Shown here: piece by piece, positions 42,535-55,470 of the stretch | Layout: each line of letters starts with the position of its first letter | Numbering within the stretch: the first letter of the stretch is position 1 | From: Stomoxys calcitrans | Taxonomy: Eukaryota > Arthropoda > Insecta > Diptera > Muscidae | Direction: 5' to 3' | NCBI RefSeq assembly: GCF_963082655.1 | Contig: NC_081554.1 | Location: forward strand, 191,486,206 to 191,550,205 | DNA: 64,000 nucleotides | Position numbers and translations under genes: made by a program | The notes under the pieces: model-generated | The model's database searches: none | Told to the model about the DNA's origin: nothing | Seen by the model: the letters and a program-made list of their open reading frames with translations, nothing else

Positions 42535-44580
42535 ATCCAAAATGTGGTTTTTATCCAGAATTTGGATTTTATCCATAATTTGGATTTTATCCAAAATTTG
42601 GATTTTTTTGAATTTTGTGCACAACGAGGATTTCATTCGCAATGTGGATTTTATCAACAGTAAGAACTTTATCCATAATGTGGATCTTATCCACAATGTG
42701 GATTTTATCCACAATTTTAATTTAATTACAATGTGGATTTTATCAAGAATATTAATTATAGCTACAATGATTATAGCCACAATGTGGATTTCATTCGCAA
42801 TGTGGACTTTATCCACAATGTGGATTTTATCCCAAATGTGGATTTTATCCACAATTTGGATTTTATTAACAATGTGGATTTTATCCACAATGTGGATTTA
42901 TTCCATAATAAGGTTTTATATCGAAAACTTACTTTTTTTTACAGTGTAGATTTTATCAACAATGTTTATTTAATCCGCAAAGTGAATTATATCAACAATG
43001 TGGATTTTATCTACAATGAAGATTTTATCTACCTTGTGGTTTTTATCCACAATGTTGATTTTATCCACAATGTGGATATTAACCACAACGTTGATTTTAT
43101 CCAGAATGTGGATCTAATCCAAAAGGAGGATTTTATCAAAAGTCTGGATTTCATCCACAATTTGGATTTTATTCACAATGTGGATTTTATCCACAATGTG
43201 GATTTTATCAACAGTGAGGATTTTATCCACAATGTTTATTTCATCCGCAAGGTGAATTTGATCAGCAATATGGATTTTATTTACAATGTCGATTTTATCT
43301 ACCTTATAGATTTCATTCACAATGTTTATTTTATCCAGAAAGTGGATCTAATCCACAATGAGGATTTTATCAAAAGTTTGGATTTCATCCTCAATTTATT
43401 TATTATCCACAATGTGGCTATTATCCACAATGTGGACATTATCCACAATGTGTATATTATCCACAATGTGGATATTATCCACAATTTGGATATTATCCAC
43501 AATGTGGATATTATCCACGATGTGTTTATTATCCACAACTTGGGTGTTATCCACAATGTGAATATAATCCAGGATTTGGATGTTATCCACAATGTGGATA
43601 TTATCCCACAATGTGGATATTATCCACATTGCGATTAACTCCACATTGTAAATAAAATCCGCATTGTATATAAAATCCAAATAATGAATCAAATCAACAT
43701 TAAGGATAAACTCACATTTTGGATATAATCCATATAGTGTATCAAATCCATATTGAGGACTTAATCCATATTGCGAATAAATTCCACACATTAGTAAAGA
43801 TCCACATAGAGTATAAAATCCATATTGTAGATAACAACCACATTGTGGATTTTATCTTCAATTAGGATTTTATCAACAATATGGATTTTATCAACAATAT
43901 GGATTTTATCCACAATGTGGTTTTTTCAATAATGTATACTTTATTTACAATGTGGATTTTATCCACAATGTGTACTTTATCCATAATGTAGACTTAATCA
44001 AAAGCATGGATTTAATCTAAAATGTGCGTCATATCCAAAATGCGGATTTTGTCCTCAATGTGGATTTTTTCCATAGTTTTGAGTTTATCCTTAATGCGTA
44101 GGTTATCTGCAATGTGGATTTTATCCTCAGTGTGAATTTAAGCCATGGATTTTGACCACAATGTGGATTTTATACACACTGTAGATTTTATCCACAATGT
44201 GGATTTTATCAGAATATTGACTTTAATATCCACAATGTGGATTTAATTCGCTATGTGGGTTTTCTCTTATGTACTATGTGGATTTTATTCGCAATGTGGA
44301 TTTAGTCCACAATATGGATTTTACCTACAATGTAGATTTCATACCCAATGTGGATTTTTCCCACAATGTGCATTTTGTCCACAATGTGGATATTGTCCAC
44401 AATGTGGATTTTATCCACAATGTGGATTTTGTCCACAATGTGGATTTTATCCACAATGTGGTTTTTATCCACAATGTGGATTTAATTCACAATTTGGATT
44501 TTATTTATAATGTGGATCTTGTACACAATTTGGATTTTATCAATAAAGTGGACTGTATTTGGAATGTGGTTTAACCCATG
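42535..44580 (+). repeat. 18-bp palindromic satellite
   Basis: Unit CCACAATGTGGATTTTAT, about 110 units at varying divergence; a GGATATTAT variant forms a homogeneous block at 43400-43560, and another homogeneous block lies at 44370-44480. The core TCCACAATGTGGA is nearly palindromic. The period is a multiple of 3 and the unit lacks stops in most frames, giving long false frames, such as 301 codons at 42733-43638 repeating H-N-V-D-F-I. A segment near 43610-43845 lies in inverted orientation. Confidence 0.94.
43610..43845 (-). repeat. Inverted segment of the 18-bp satellite
   Basis: Here units read CCACATTGTAAATAAAATCC and AAATCCATATTGAGGAC, the complement of the flanking unit: A-rich instead of T-rich linker and ATT instead of AAT in the core. 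Units in this part are more diverged than those on either side. Confidence 0.82.
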
Positions 44581-46510
44581 TAGTAAACTTTTTTTTACCA
44601 TGCAGATTTATATTCACTTAACTTTATAAAATACGAGTTTTGAATCAGTGGTGCTGGGTATCCAAAGTATCGCCTAGTCGAAATTAAAGCATGTTTCTTT
44701 TTATTGTTATCATCATTTTTTCCTTATTTTATCATTTTTGTGGTTTTCTTAGTATTCTCAGTTTTGTGTTTTCATACAAAAATGTAATTAATTGCTTTTA
44801 TTTAATATGTAAACAATTATACATTTTTCAATTCATTTAATACAGTTCACGTGTTGAATATGGTCATTGGGAATTATGGAAGCGGCTTCTTTCCTTTTCA
44901 TATGCATAGCCAAGCAAAAGGTTATCTTCTTTCAACTCCTAATAAAAGGTGCTTTTGGGTTTTATTGTTACCAAGAATCACCAAAATTTCGTTTTTATGG
45001 TATGATCTATTTTTATACAAAATGCCATGGCATGAATTGTAAAAAAATAATAATAGCTGGCTTTATCTAAAGCCCATATGATTTCATTATATCTGTATAT
45101 TTATCATCTTGGTTGGTAGCGAAAAAAAATACAATACTTTTTTCTATGACTGACTATGAATATTGTTTTTTTAGTTTTATTGCTTTTTCTTGTTTTTCTC
45201 CAACAAAAACAAAGAATTTCATAAATGGATGGCAATGAGATAACAAAACGTTTATTAAGACTTCACTTCACCCTCAGAATACTGGGGTATACTCAACTAA
45301 TGCATGGGTATGAAACATTCAGGAAAGAAAAAAAGACTAACTGCCATAATTAATACATGTTCACATTTGATTCGTTTGCCAATTCATAGATATCAGATGT
45401 TTTCCCTGTATAAAATCAGCTGATATCGATGAGTTGGCGAATTAATCAAAGAAGAACAGAACAGGTAATTTGAAATCATCACAACCATTGTAATAAACAT
45501 TCTTGGCTTTGGTGCCGAAGATTCATACCTATGAAATGCGCCTGTCAATTATGTATTAATTGTGTCATAATTGCCTCAAGTTCTTATTTGCTTTCTTTCA
45601 ACAATCCCGAAATCGAATCGAAAGCTGGATCAAACAGCTCTCTAGTTCCAAGTTATGTATAGGGTATCACAAAGTCATCTTGGCCTTACTTTTGTCATTA
45701 CTTAGTTTTTTTCTTGTCATTTTGAATGTTTATTTTGAAATCGTTTTGAGAGACAATGTCATATTTATTGAGATGGCAAATCCGGATTCAATGCAAAATA
45801 ATTTATAACATCTCCCACCAGAAGAAAAGCAATATCATTTGATAAAAACAAAATTCGTCCATATTTCATAATGAAAGCTATGAAATTTTGAAGTTTCCTT
45901 CAGTCAGCCTTAGTAACAAAGAACCCTCTGTTCGATATCGCACATGATAAAAATAGACTGCTATGTTACTGATTATCATATCAATTTCAAATCATATGGG
46001 TTATTGACTCATTAGGTCAAAAAAGATGAAGGCCTCTTTGATTAGCAAACATGGCCCGAATCTTGCAAAAGGGGAATTCCTTATCTTCTGTTTTATGACC
46101 ATTCCCGATTGACGTAGAGACGCAGCTGAGTTCTTGCTTATTAAATTCATAAAAATTACCAGAGCTTTGATATAATCTTTACACAAATTTAGGAAAACAT
46201 TCCTCTGGGGAGAGGTTAAAAGAAATTTAAAAACTGATAAGCATTATTTTGCCATAAGCAAAATTTTATCTTTGCAATGCTAATCCTCAAATATAAGAAC
46301 ACCTTTAAAATTAACCTTCGATAACGATGTGCTACTGCATTTTGGGTTTTATTTAAAATTATGGCACAGCTTTCTTATATATAAAGATAATGAAGAAAAT
46401 GTTTAGGGGACTCGCAGCAACTAAGAACCTTTTCAAAATCTAAGAATCTGTACCAACAGATTGTCAACGAATTCAAAAACTAGTAAAAAGGCGTTATGTT
46501 TGGTCTGGCC
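44581..46510. other. Unique AT-rich region, no confirmed gene
   Basis: A plus frame at 45560-45808 (82 codons) contains one hydrophobic stretch (VILALLLSLLSFFLVILNVYF) but has no recognisable family and a low-complexity base composition. Overlapping frames at 44851-45070 are also unconvincing. No repeat family identified. Confidence 0.4.
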
Positions 46511-47867
46511 ACCACCTCGGGTATATATGTAAACCACCTTTCGTCAATATCCGACGAAAAATGCATACCTTATGCCCTATAGCAGCTATATCGATATATG
46601 TTCCGATTTTGACAAAATACTTATAAGTACAAGTCATTGTTCACCTGTGTATAACAAAATATTGGTCTCTTTAGCAGCTATATCTAAAAATAAACCGATG
46701 GCAGCTATATCCAAATCTGGACCGATTTGGGCCAAGTTTCAGAAAAATGTCGAACAGCCTAACATAACTCACAGTACTAAAAATTTCGGCAAAATCGGAC
46801 AATAAATCCACCGTTTATGGCCCCAAAACCCTAAATCGAGAGATCGGTCTTTATGGCAGCTATATCAAAATCTGGACCGATCGGAGTCAAATTGAAGAAG
46901 AATGTCGAATATCCCAACACAACTCACTGTCCCAAATTTCGGCGAAATCGCACAGTAAATGCGCTTTAATGGGCACAAGACCTTAAATCGAGAGATCGGT
47001 CTTTATAGCAACTATATCAAAATCTGGACCGATCTGAGCCAAATTGAAGAAGAATGTCTAAGGGCCTAACACAACTCACTGTCCAAATTTCGGCGACATC
47101 GGACAATAAATGCGCCTTTTATGGCCCCAAAACCGAGATATCGGCCTATATTGCAGCTATATTCAAATCTGGACCGATCTGGGCCATATTGCAGAAGTAT
47201 GTCAAGGGGCTTAACTTAATTCACTGCCCCAAATTTCGGTGACATAGGACAATAAATGAGCCTTTTATGGACTCAAAAACTTAAATCGAAAAATCGGCCT
47301 TTTTGGCAGATATAACCAAATCTGAACCGATCAGGGCCGAATTGAAGAAAAATGTCGAAGGACCTTAGACTACTTACTGTGCCAAATTTTAGCAAAATCG
47401 GATAATAAATGTGGATTTTATGGGCCTAAGACCCTAAATCAGCGGATCGGTGTTTGTGGCAGCAATAACCAAATCTGAACTGATCTGGACCAAATTGGAG
47501 AAGGATGTTGAAGGGCCTAGCATAATTCAATGTCCCAAATTTCAGCAAAATCGGCTTTAATGGGCCTAAGACCCTCAATCGGCGGATCGGTCTATATGGG
47601 GGCCACATCAAGATATAGTCCGATATAGCCCATCTTCCAACTTAACCTGCTTATGGACAATCTGTGCAAAGTTTCAGCTCAATATCTCTATTTTTAAAGA
47701 CTGTAGCGTGATTTCAACAGCCAGACGGATGGACATGGGTTGATCGTCTTAGATTTTTGCGCTGCTCAAGAATATATACACTTTATAGGGTCGGAAATGG
47801 ATATTTCGATGTGTTGCTAAGGGAATGACAAAATGAATATACCCCCATCCTTCGGTGGTGGGTTTAA
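46511..47867 (+). mobile_element. B-type element with both ends
   Basis: Reference B copy. 5' end ACCACCTCGGGTATATATG, AAACCACCTTTCGTCAATAT and GACGAAAAATGCATACC. Units marked by GGCAGCTATATCAAAATCTG and ACTCACTGTCCCAAATTTCG occur near 46700, 46855, 47010, 47160, 47310 and 47460. The 3' block has GGGGGCCACATCAAGATATA, CAGACGGATGGACATGGG, AAGAATATATACACTTTATA and CCCCCATCCTTCGGTGGTGG. Non-coding. Confidence 0.87.
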
Positions 47868-47927
47868 AAATGGTAAATGGTAAATTTCATGACACCTTAA
47901 AAATCTTTTAATTTTAAAAATCTTTAA

Positions 47928-48086
47928 TTTGACTCTAATCAAATTAAAACCTAAAAGTCTCTTTAAATTTTAGACTACCTTAAAACTCTTCAACTCTCCA
48001 AATGCAATTTGAGTCTAATCACATTAAAACCTAAAAGACTCTTTAAATTTTAGACTACCTTAAAATTTTTCAACCCTCCAAATGCT
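47928..48086. repeat. 80-bp tandem duplication
   Basis: TTTGACTCTAATCAAATTAA at 47928 and TTTGAGTCTAATCACATTAA at 48008 start two copies that stay alignable to CCTCCAAATGC near 48085, with about six differences. Confidence 0.88.
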
Positions 48087-48805
48087 ATGAGTGCTTAATG
48101 GCGTGAGAAGTGTTTTATTTTAAGTGGATTGATGTTAAGAGGGCTGTTAAATTTAGAAATAGAAACAAATACACACATGTTGACATATCATTTTTTAAAC
48201 ACAATCACTCTATTCTTAATCGAATTCAATTAAATTGTTGGCTGCCACTTTAAAAATAACAAAAGTGTGACAAAGTTATTTTGGGACTGCTTTCCTTAGT
48301 TTCTCATATAAAAATAAATCAAATGCTACGTTACACAAAGAGTTCATACCATAAAATCAAGTGGCCACTCATAGAAAGGTTTTTAATTGTCTGGTTTCGT
48401 ATAAGAAATAGTGAATAATGATACAATTTAGAACCATATTCAGGAAGGATGTGTTAGGATCTTATACAACTTACTGTGTCAATTCGGTTAACCAATGCGC
48501 AGTTTCTGGACCCAATAATTTACTTCTGGAAATGGCTGCTATATCCAAATACATACTGATCTGGACCATGGTCAACATGGATATTGGGGGGCTATCACTA
48601 TTCACTATACTAAATTGCAGCGATATTGAGTAATATAAGCGCTGTTGAAGCGACATTTTGTTGTCTTCAACTGCAACAATATTCCTAAAACGCCATCTAC
48701 CCTCTTAGCAGAACTATTCCAAGTCATATACCGCCAATAGCAATGAATCAACTTGTCAGTAATCATCTTATCGCGTCTTCATTAAAACTTAAACCCAAGT
48801 ATTTA
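48087..48805. other. AT-rich sequence with a B-like fragment
   Basis: 48430-48660 has B-like text (GGAAATGGCTGCTATATCC, ACATACTGATCTGGACCATG). The rest is unassigned. Confidence 0.45.
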
Positions 48806-49727
48806 TATACCCTCCACCATAGGATGGGGGTATACCAATTTCGTCATTCTGTTTGTAACACCTCGAAATATGCATCTGAAACCCCATAAAATATATATAT
48901 TCTTGATCGTCATGTCATTTAAGCCGATCTAGCCATGTCCGTTCGTCTGTTTGTCGAAAACATGCTTACTTTCGAAGGAGTAAGGCTAGGCGCTTGAAAT
49001 TTTGCTTCTTCAGCTTCTACAGGGAGTGATTCCTATCCAATTTGGCTGACATTTTGCACAGCGTGTTTTGTTATGACTTCCAACAATTGTACTAAGTATG
49101 GTTCAAATCGGTTTAAAGCCTGATATAGCTGTCATATAAACCGATCTGGGGTATTGATTTCTTCAGCTTTTAGAGCGCGCAATTCTTATCCGATTTGGCG
49201 GCAATTTTGTACGTGGTGTTTTGGTATCACTTCCAACAACTGTGATAAGTATGATACAAATCGGTACATAACCTGATATAGCTGCCATATAAACCGATCT
49301 GGGATCTTGGCTTCTTGAGCCTTTAGAAGGCGCAATTCTCATCCGATTTGGCAGAAATTTTATACAACGGCTTCACCCATGACCTTCAACATACGTGTCC
49401 AATATGGTCTGTATCGATCTATAGCTCGATACAGCTCCCATATAAACCGATCTCCCGATTTTGCTTCTTGAGCCCCCACAATTCGCAATTCTTGTCCGAA
49501 TGGACTGAAATATTACACAATGATTTCTAAAATTTTCAGCATTTAATTAATTTATGCTCCGAATCGGACTATAACTTAAGACAGCTCCATTAGCATGACA
49601 GTTCTTATTCATTATTCATACTTTGCTTAAAAAGATATTCTGCGCTAAGAACTCGGCGAATGCGATCCATGTTGAAGGGTATATAAGATTCGGGCCGGCC
49701 GAACATAATAGTACGCTCTTACTTGTT
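48806..49727 (+). mobile_element. A-type element with both termini
   Basis: TATACCCTCCACCATAGG, AAAATATATATATTCTTG, CATGTCCGTTCGTCTG (microsatellite reduced), GAAAACATGCTTACTTTCG, units near 49133, 49289 and 49440, the terminal unit, TGTTGAAGGGTATATAAG, TTCGGGCCGGCCGAA and GTACGCTCTTACTTGTTT. T-rich flanks on both sides. Confidence 0.86.
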
Positions 49728-49744
49728 TATAGCTCTTTAAGAGG

Positions 49745-50140
49745 TTTTGCTACGGGATGGTGCATGCATCATTCCAATAGGTGACCAATCCGGGACTGTT
49801 TGGTCTTCAACTGAATGTAGATTGGATGTTTAGATGGTACTCTGCTGCTAAATAAGAAGAGATCACGTCCAAACAATATGGGATCGAAATGGTAACCATT
49901 CTGGCTTCGGTCATGTATGGGGGCGTTGGAAGACGTATTGTATTCACCAGAGGTCAAGCCAACGCGACAGGTGCCTGCATAAACACCATTAAGACTTGTC
50001 CGATCGCTCCACTTTTCATTTTGAGTGGTGCTTTTTGGAAAGTGGGGAGTCCGCCCCTCTCGGATATCTATACGAAACAAAGTGACAGACAGACAAACAC
50101 ACTTTGACTTTTAGATAAGGTGGCAGATCAGTATTTCGAG
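49745..50140 (-). mobile_element. E-type element fragment
   Basis: GCACGTCC-like and ACAATATGGGATCGAAATGG text, then GTCCGATCGCTCCACTTTTC, ATTTTGAGTGGTGCTTTTTG and GGGGAGTCCGCCCCTC, the complement of E-type blocks seen at 17226-17280. Confidence 0.55.
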
Positions 50141-50177
50141 GTGTTACAAAAGGAATAAAATTATGGAGATTGGTATA

Positions 50178-50222
50178 ACCAAGTAAAAGCGTGCTAAGTT
50201 CTAACGGGAAGAATTTTATATT
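50178..50222 (-). mobile_element. A-type terminal fragment
   Basis: CCAAGTAAAAGCGTGCTAAG followed by TTCTAACGGGAAGAATTTTA is the reversed A-type 3' end. Just upstream (50135-50160) a reversed 5' piece (TTTCGAGGTGTTACAAA) remains, so nearly the whole interior has been lost. Confidence 0.65.
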
Positions 50223-51220
50223 TTTAATGAAGGAAAAAATTTATGCCAGCGGAATTGATAGTCAATTCATACCAAAACAATACCATACGGTGTTGTTTTG
50301 GCCTTAATTCACGGAAGTGCTTCACTATCAATAACATTGATGCCATATCGTATTAATTTCTCTTTCGATGTTGACGAGTGTAAATCTGTATATCTGATTT
50401 TCTATTTTTTATATTGGGTGGTTGGCAATAAATCGGTAGAACGTTTATATCGAAATAAGTTCCGATAAAATATGATTTGTGCAAAACTTCAGCCAAAGCG
50501 AAACAGTATAAATATAATTTGTTACTCTCTTACGGTGACGGCTATAAAAGATCAGTAAATGCCATAAAATCTTTAAATAAAAATCTACAATCTAAAAAAA
50601 ATCAGAAATTTAAGCCACACTTTTCAGCTACATCATGGTTTTAGATTCCCTTTGAACAAAATTTCTCCGTTCTCTTTAATTCTCTAATAAACGTGTTTAG
50701 TTTTCTTATATATATATGATTGCGTGTGTGTTTGTGGGTAGAATTTTGCAAGTGAATTTCTATTATTCGATTGCCATGACATTTATTCCACTTAATGTCT
50801 ACAATAGTTGTGTGTGGACATTGTTCCGCTCCATCATCACATGCATAGAATGATAAATGTATAAGTGTGTAATGCATAGTTAGAATAAAGCCCATTAGCT
50901 ACTTTTCTAATGGACTGAAAGGCTGGGGATGGGTGGGCTACAGATGATATCTGAATAATAGGTCATTATACAAAGCATTTGCAGCAACCCAAGCGACTGA
51001 ACTCTAAGGCAATTGCGTGATTTATTTTTAACGAAAAACCCATTAAAAATGACGATGCAAAATTTCAGCGATTAAGATTAAGACAAGATTAGATTTATGA
51101 TGAAATTGGAAATAAGGAAAAAACAAAGAGGAGCAATAAAAAGGGATAAAAAAGAAATTAAATAAAATAAACTAAATAAAATCAAATAAGAAATCTAAAG
51201 AAACTAAAGAAAATCTGAAC
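50223..51220. other. AT-rich sequence leading into the TAAAC array
   Basis: No exon recognised. 51105-51220 becomes increasingly A-rich with AAATAAAATAAACTAAAT and CTAAAGAAACTAAAG, a likely seed from which the pentamer array grew. Confidence 0.5.
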
Positions 51221-54200
51221 TAAACTAAACTAAACTAAACTAAACTAAACTAAACTAAACTAAACTAAACTAAACTAAACTAAACTAAACTAAACTAAAC
51301 TAAACTAAACTAAACTAAACTAAACTAAACTAAACTAAACTAAACTAAACTAAACTAAACTAAACTAAACTAAACTAAACTAAACTAAACTAAACTAAAC
51401 TAAACTAAACTAAACTAAACTAAACTAAACTAAACTAAACTAAACTAAACTAAACTAAACTAAACTAAACTAAACTAAACTAAACTAAACTAAACTAAAC
51501 TAAACTAAACTAAACTAAACTAAACTAAACTAAACTAAACTAAACTAAACTAAACTAAACTAAACTAAACTAAACTAAACTAAACTAAACTAAACTAAAC
51601 TAAACTAAACTAAACTAAACTAAACTAAACTAAACTAAACTAAACTAAACTAAACTAAACTAAACTAAACTAAACTAAACTAAACTAAACTAAACTAAAC
51701 TAAACTAAACTAAACTAAACTAAACTAAACTAAACTAAACTAAACTAAACTAAACTAAACTAAACTAAACTAAACTAAACTAAACTAAACTAAACTAAAC
51801 TAAACTAAACTAAACTAAACTAAACTAAACTAAACTAAACTAAACTAAACTAAACTAAACTAAACTAAACTAAACTAAACTAAACTAAACTAAACTAAAC
51901 TAAACTAAACTAAACTAAACTAAACTAAACTAAACTAAACTAAACTAAACTAAACTAAACTAAACTAAACTAAACTAAACTAAACTAAACTAAACTAAAC
52001 TAAACTAAACTAAACTAAACTAAACTAAACTAAACTAAACTAAACTAAACTAAACTAAACTAAACTAAACTAAACTAAACTAAACTAAACTAAACTAAAC
52101 TAAACTAAACTAAACTAAACTAAACTAAACTAAACTAAACTAAACTAAACTAAACTAAACTAAACTAAACTAAACTAAACTAAACTAAACTAAACTAAAC
52201 TAAACTAAACTAAACTAAACTAAACTAAACTAAACTAAACTAAACTAAACTAAACTAAACTAAACTAAACTAAACTAAACTAAACTAAACTAAACTAAAC
52301 TAAACTAAACTAAACTAAACTAAACTAAACTAAACTAAACTAAACTAAACTAAACTAAACTAAACTAAACTAAACTAAACTAAACTAAACTAAACTAAAC
52401 TAAACTAAACTAAACTAAACTAAACTAAACTAAACTAAACTAAACTAAACTAAACTAAACTAAACTAAACTAAACTAAACTAAACTAAACTAAACTAAAC
52501 TAAACTAAACTAAACTAAACTAAACTAAACTAAACTAAACTAAACTAAACTAAACTAAACTAAACTAAACTAAACTAAACTAAACTAAACTAAACTAAAC
52601 TAAACTAAACTAAACTAAACTAAACTAAACTAAACTAAACTAAACTAAACTAAACTAAACTAAACTAAACTAAACTAAACTAAACTAAACTAAACTAAAC
52701 TAAACTAAACTAAACTAAACTAAACTAAACTAAACTAAACTAAACTAAACTAAACTAAACTAAACTAAACTAAACTAAACTAAACTAAACTAAACTAAAC
52801 TAAACTAAACTAAACTAAACTAAACTAAACTAAACTAAACTAAACTAAACTAAACTAAACTAAACTAAACTAAACTAAACTAAACTAAACTAAACTAAAC
52901 TAAACTAAACTAAACTAAACTAAACTAAACTAAACTAAACTAAACTAAACTAAACTAAACTAAACTAAACTAAACTAAACTAAACTAAACTAAACTAAAC
53001 TAAACTAAACTAAACTAAACTAAACTAAACTAAACTAAACTAAACTAAACTAAACTAAACTAAACTAAACTAAACTAAACTAAACTAAACTAAACTAAAC
53101 TAAACTAAACTAAACTAAACTAAACTAAACTAAACTAAACTAAACTAAACTAAACTAAACTAAACTAAACTAAACTAAACTAAACTAAACTAAACTAAAC
53201 TAAACTAAACTAAACTAAACTAAACTAAACTAAACTAAACTAAACTAAACTAAACTAAACTAAACTAAACTAAACTAAACTAAACTAAACTAAACTAAAC
53301 TAAACTAAACTAAACTAAACTAAACTAAACTAAACTAAACTAAACTAAACTAAACTAAACTAAACTAAACTAAACTAAACTAAACTAAACTAAACTAAAC
53401 TAAACTAAACTAAACTAAACTAAACTAAACTAAACTAAACTAAACTAAACTAAACTAAACTAAACTAAACTAAACTAAACTAAACTAAACTAAACTAAAC
53501 TAAACTAAACTAAACTAAACTAAACTAAACTAAACTAAACTAAACTAAACTAAACTAAACTAAACTAAACTAAACTAAACTAAACTAAACTAAACTAAAC
53601 TAAACTAAACTAAACTAAACTAAACTAAACTAAACTAAACTAAACTAAACTAAACTAAACTAAACTAAACTAAACTAAACTAAACTAAACTAAACTAAAC
53701 TAAACTAAACTAAACTAAACTAAACTAAACTAAACTAAACTAAACTAAACTAAACTAAACTAAACTAAACTAAACTAAACTAAACTAAACTAAACTAAAC
53801 TAAACTAAACTAAACTAAACTAAACTAAACTAAACTAAACTAAACTAAACTAAACTAAACTAAACTAAACTAAACTAAACTAAACTAAACTAAACTAAAC
53901 TAAACTAAACTAAACTAAACTAAACTAAACTAAACTAAACTAAACTAAACTAAACTAAACTAAACTAAACTAAACTAAACTAAACTAAACTAAACTAAAC
54001 TAAACTAAACTAAACTAAACTAAACTAAACTAAACTAAACTAAACTAAACTAAACTAAACTAAACTAAACTAAACTAAACTAAACTAAACTAAACTAAAC
54101 TAAACTAAACTAAACTAAACTAAACTAAACTAAACTAAACTAAACTAAACTAAACTAAACTAAACTAAACTAAACTAAACTAAACTAAACTAAACTAAAC

Positions 54201-55470
54201 TAAACTAAACTAAACTAAACTAAACTAAACTAAACTAAACTAAACTAAACTAAACTAAACTAAACTAAACTAAACTAAACTAAACTAAACTAAACTAAAC
54301 TAAACTAAACTAAACTAAACTAAACTAAACTAAACTAAACTAAACTAAACTAAACTAAACTAAACTAAACTAAACTAAACTAAACTAAACTAAACTAAAC
54401 TAAACTAAACTAAACTAAACTAAACTAAACTAAACTAAACTAAACTAAACTAAACTAAACTAAACTAAACTAAACTAAACTAAACTAAACTAAACTAAAC
54501 TAAACTAAACTAAACTAAACTAAACTAAACTAAACTAAACTAAACTAAACTAAACTAAACTAAACTAAACTAAACTAAACTAAACTAAACTAAACTAAAC
54601 TAAACTAAACTAAACTAAACTAAACTAAACTAAACTAAACTAAACTAAACTAAACTAAACTAAACTAAACTAAACTAAACTAAACTAAACTAAACTAAAC
54701 TAAACTAAACTAAACTAAACTAAACTAAACTAAACTAAACTAAACTAAACTAAACTAAACTAAACTAAACTAAACTAAACTAAACTAAACTAAACTAAAC
54801 TAAACTAAACTAAACTAAACTAAACTAAACTAAACTAAACTAAACTAAACTAAACTAAACTAAACTAAACTAAACTAAACTAAACTAAACTAAACTAAAC
54901 TAAACTAAACTAAACTAAACTAAACTAAACTAAACTAAACTAAACTAAACTAAACTAAACTAAACTAAACTAAACTAAACTAAACTAAACTAAACTAAAC
55001 TAAACTAAACTAAACTAAACTAAACTAAACTAAACTAAACTAAACTAAACTAAACTAAACTAAACTAAACTAAACTAAACTAAACTAAACTAAACTAAAC
55101 TAAACTAAACTAAACTAAACTAAACTAAACTAAACTAAACTAAACTAAACTAAACTAAACTAAACTAAACTAAACTAAACTAAACTAAACTAAACTAAAC
55201 TAAACTAAACTAAACTAAACTAAACTAAACTAAACTAAACTAAACTAAACTAAACTAAACTAAACTAAACTAAACTAAACTAAACTAAACTAAACTAAAC
55301 TAAACTAAACTAAACTAAACTAAACTAAACTAAACTAAACTAAACTAAACTAAACTAAACTAAACTAAACTAAACTAAACTAAACTAAACTAAACTAAAC
55401 TAAACTAAACTAAACTAAACTAAACTAAACTAAACTAAACTAAACTAAACTAAACTAAACTAAACTAAAC
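51221..55470. repeat. Uninterrupted (TAAAC)850 array
   Basis: From 51221 to 55470 the sequence is TAAAC repeated without a single visible deviation: 4250 bp, exactly 850 units. The array ends in ACTTAATAAACAAAATAAA. On the minus strand the unit is GTTTA. Every frame contains stops. Confidence 0.97.

Noticed and set aside
42733..43638. 301-codon open frame with a six-residue repeat (H-N-V-D-F-I)
   Set aside because: It is the translation of an 18-bp satellite whose period is a multiple of three; equally long frames exist on the other strand and in other phases.
41835..44580. CRISPR-like alternation of palindromic repeat and spacer
   Set aside because: The spacing is only 5-6 bp of constant T-rich sequence, there are no unique spacers, and the context is a eukaryotic satellite.
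45560..45808. 82-codon frame with a hydrophobic segment as a membrane protein
   Set aside because: AT-driven hydrophobic codons, no recognisable family, and overlap with ordinary intergenic sequence.
51221..55470. Telomere array
   Set aside because: The unit is TAAAC/GTTTA, not TTAGG; it is internal, with ordinary repeats on both sides, and flies do not use this telomere type.
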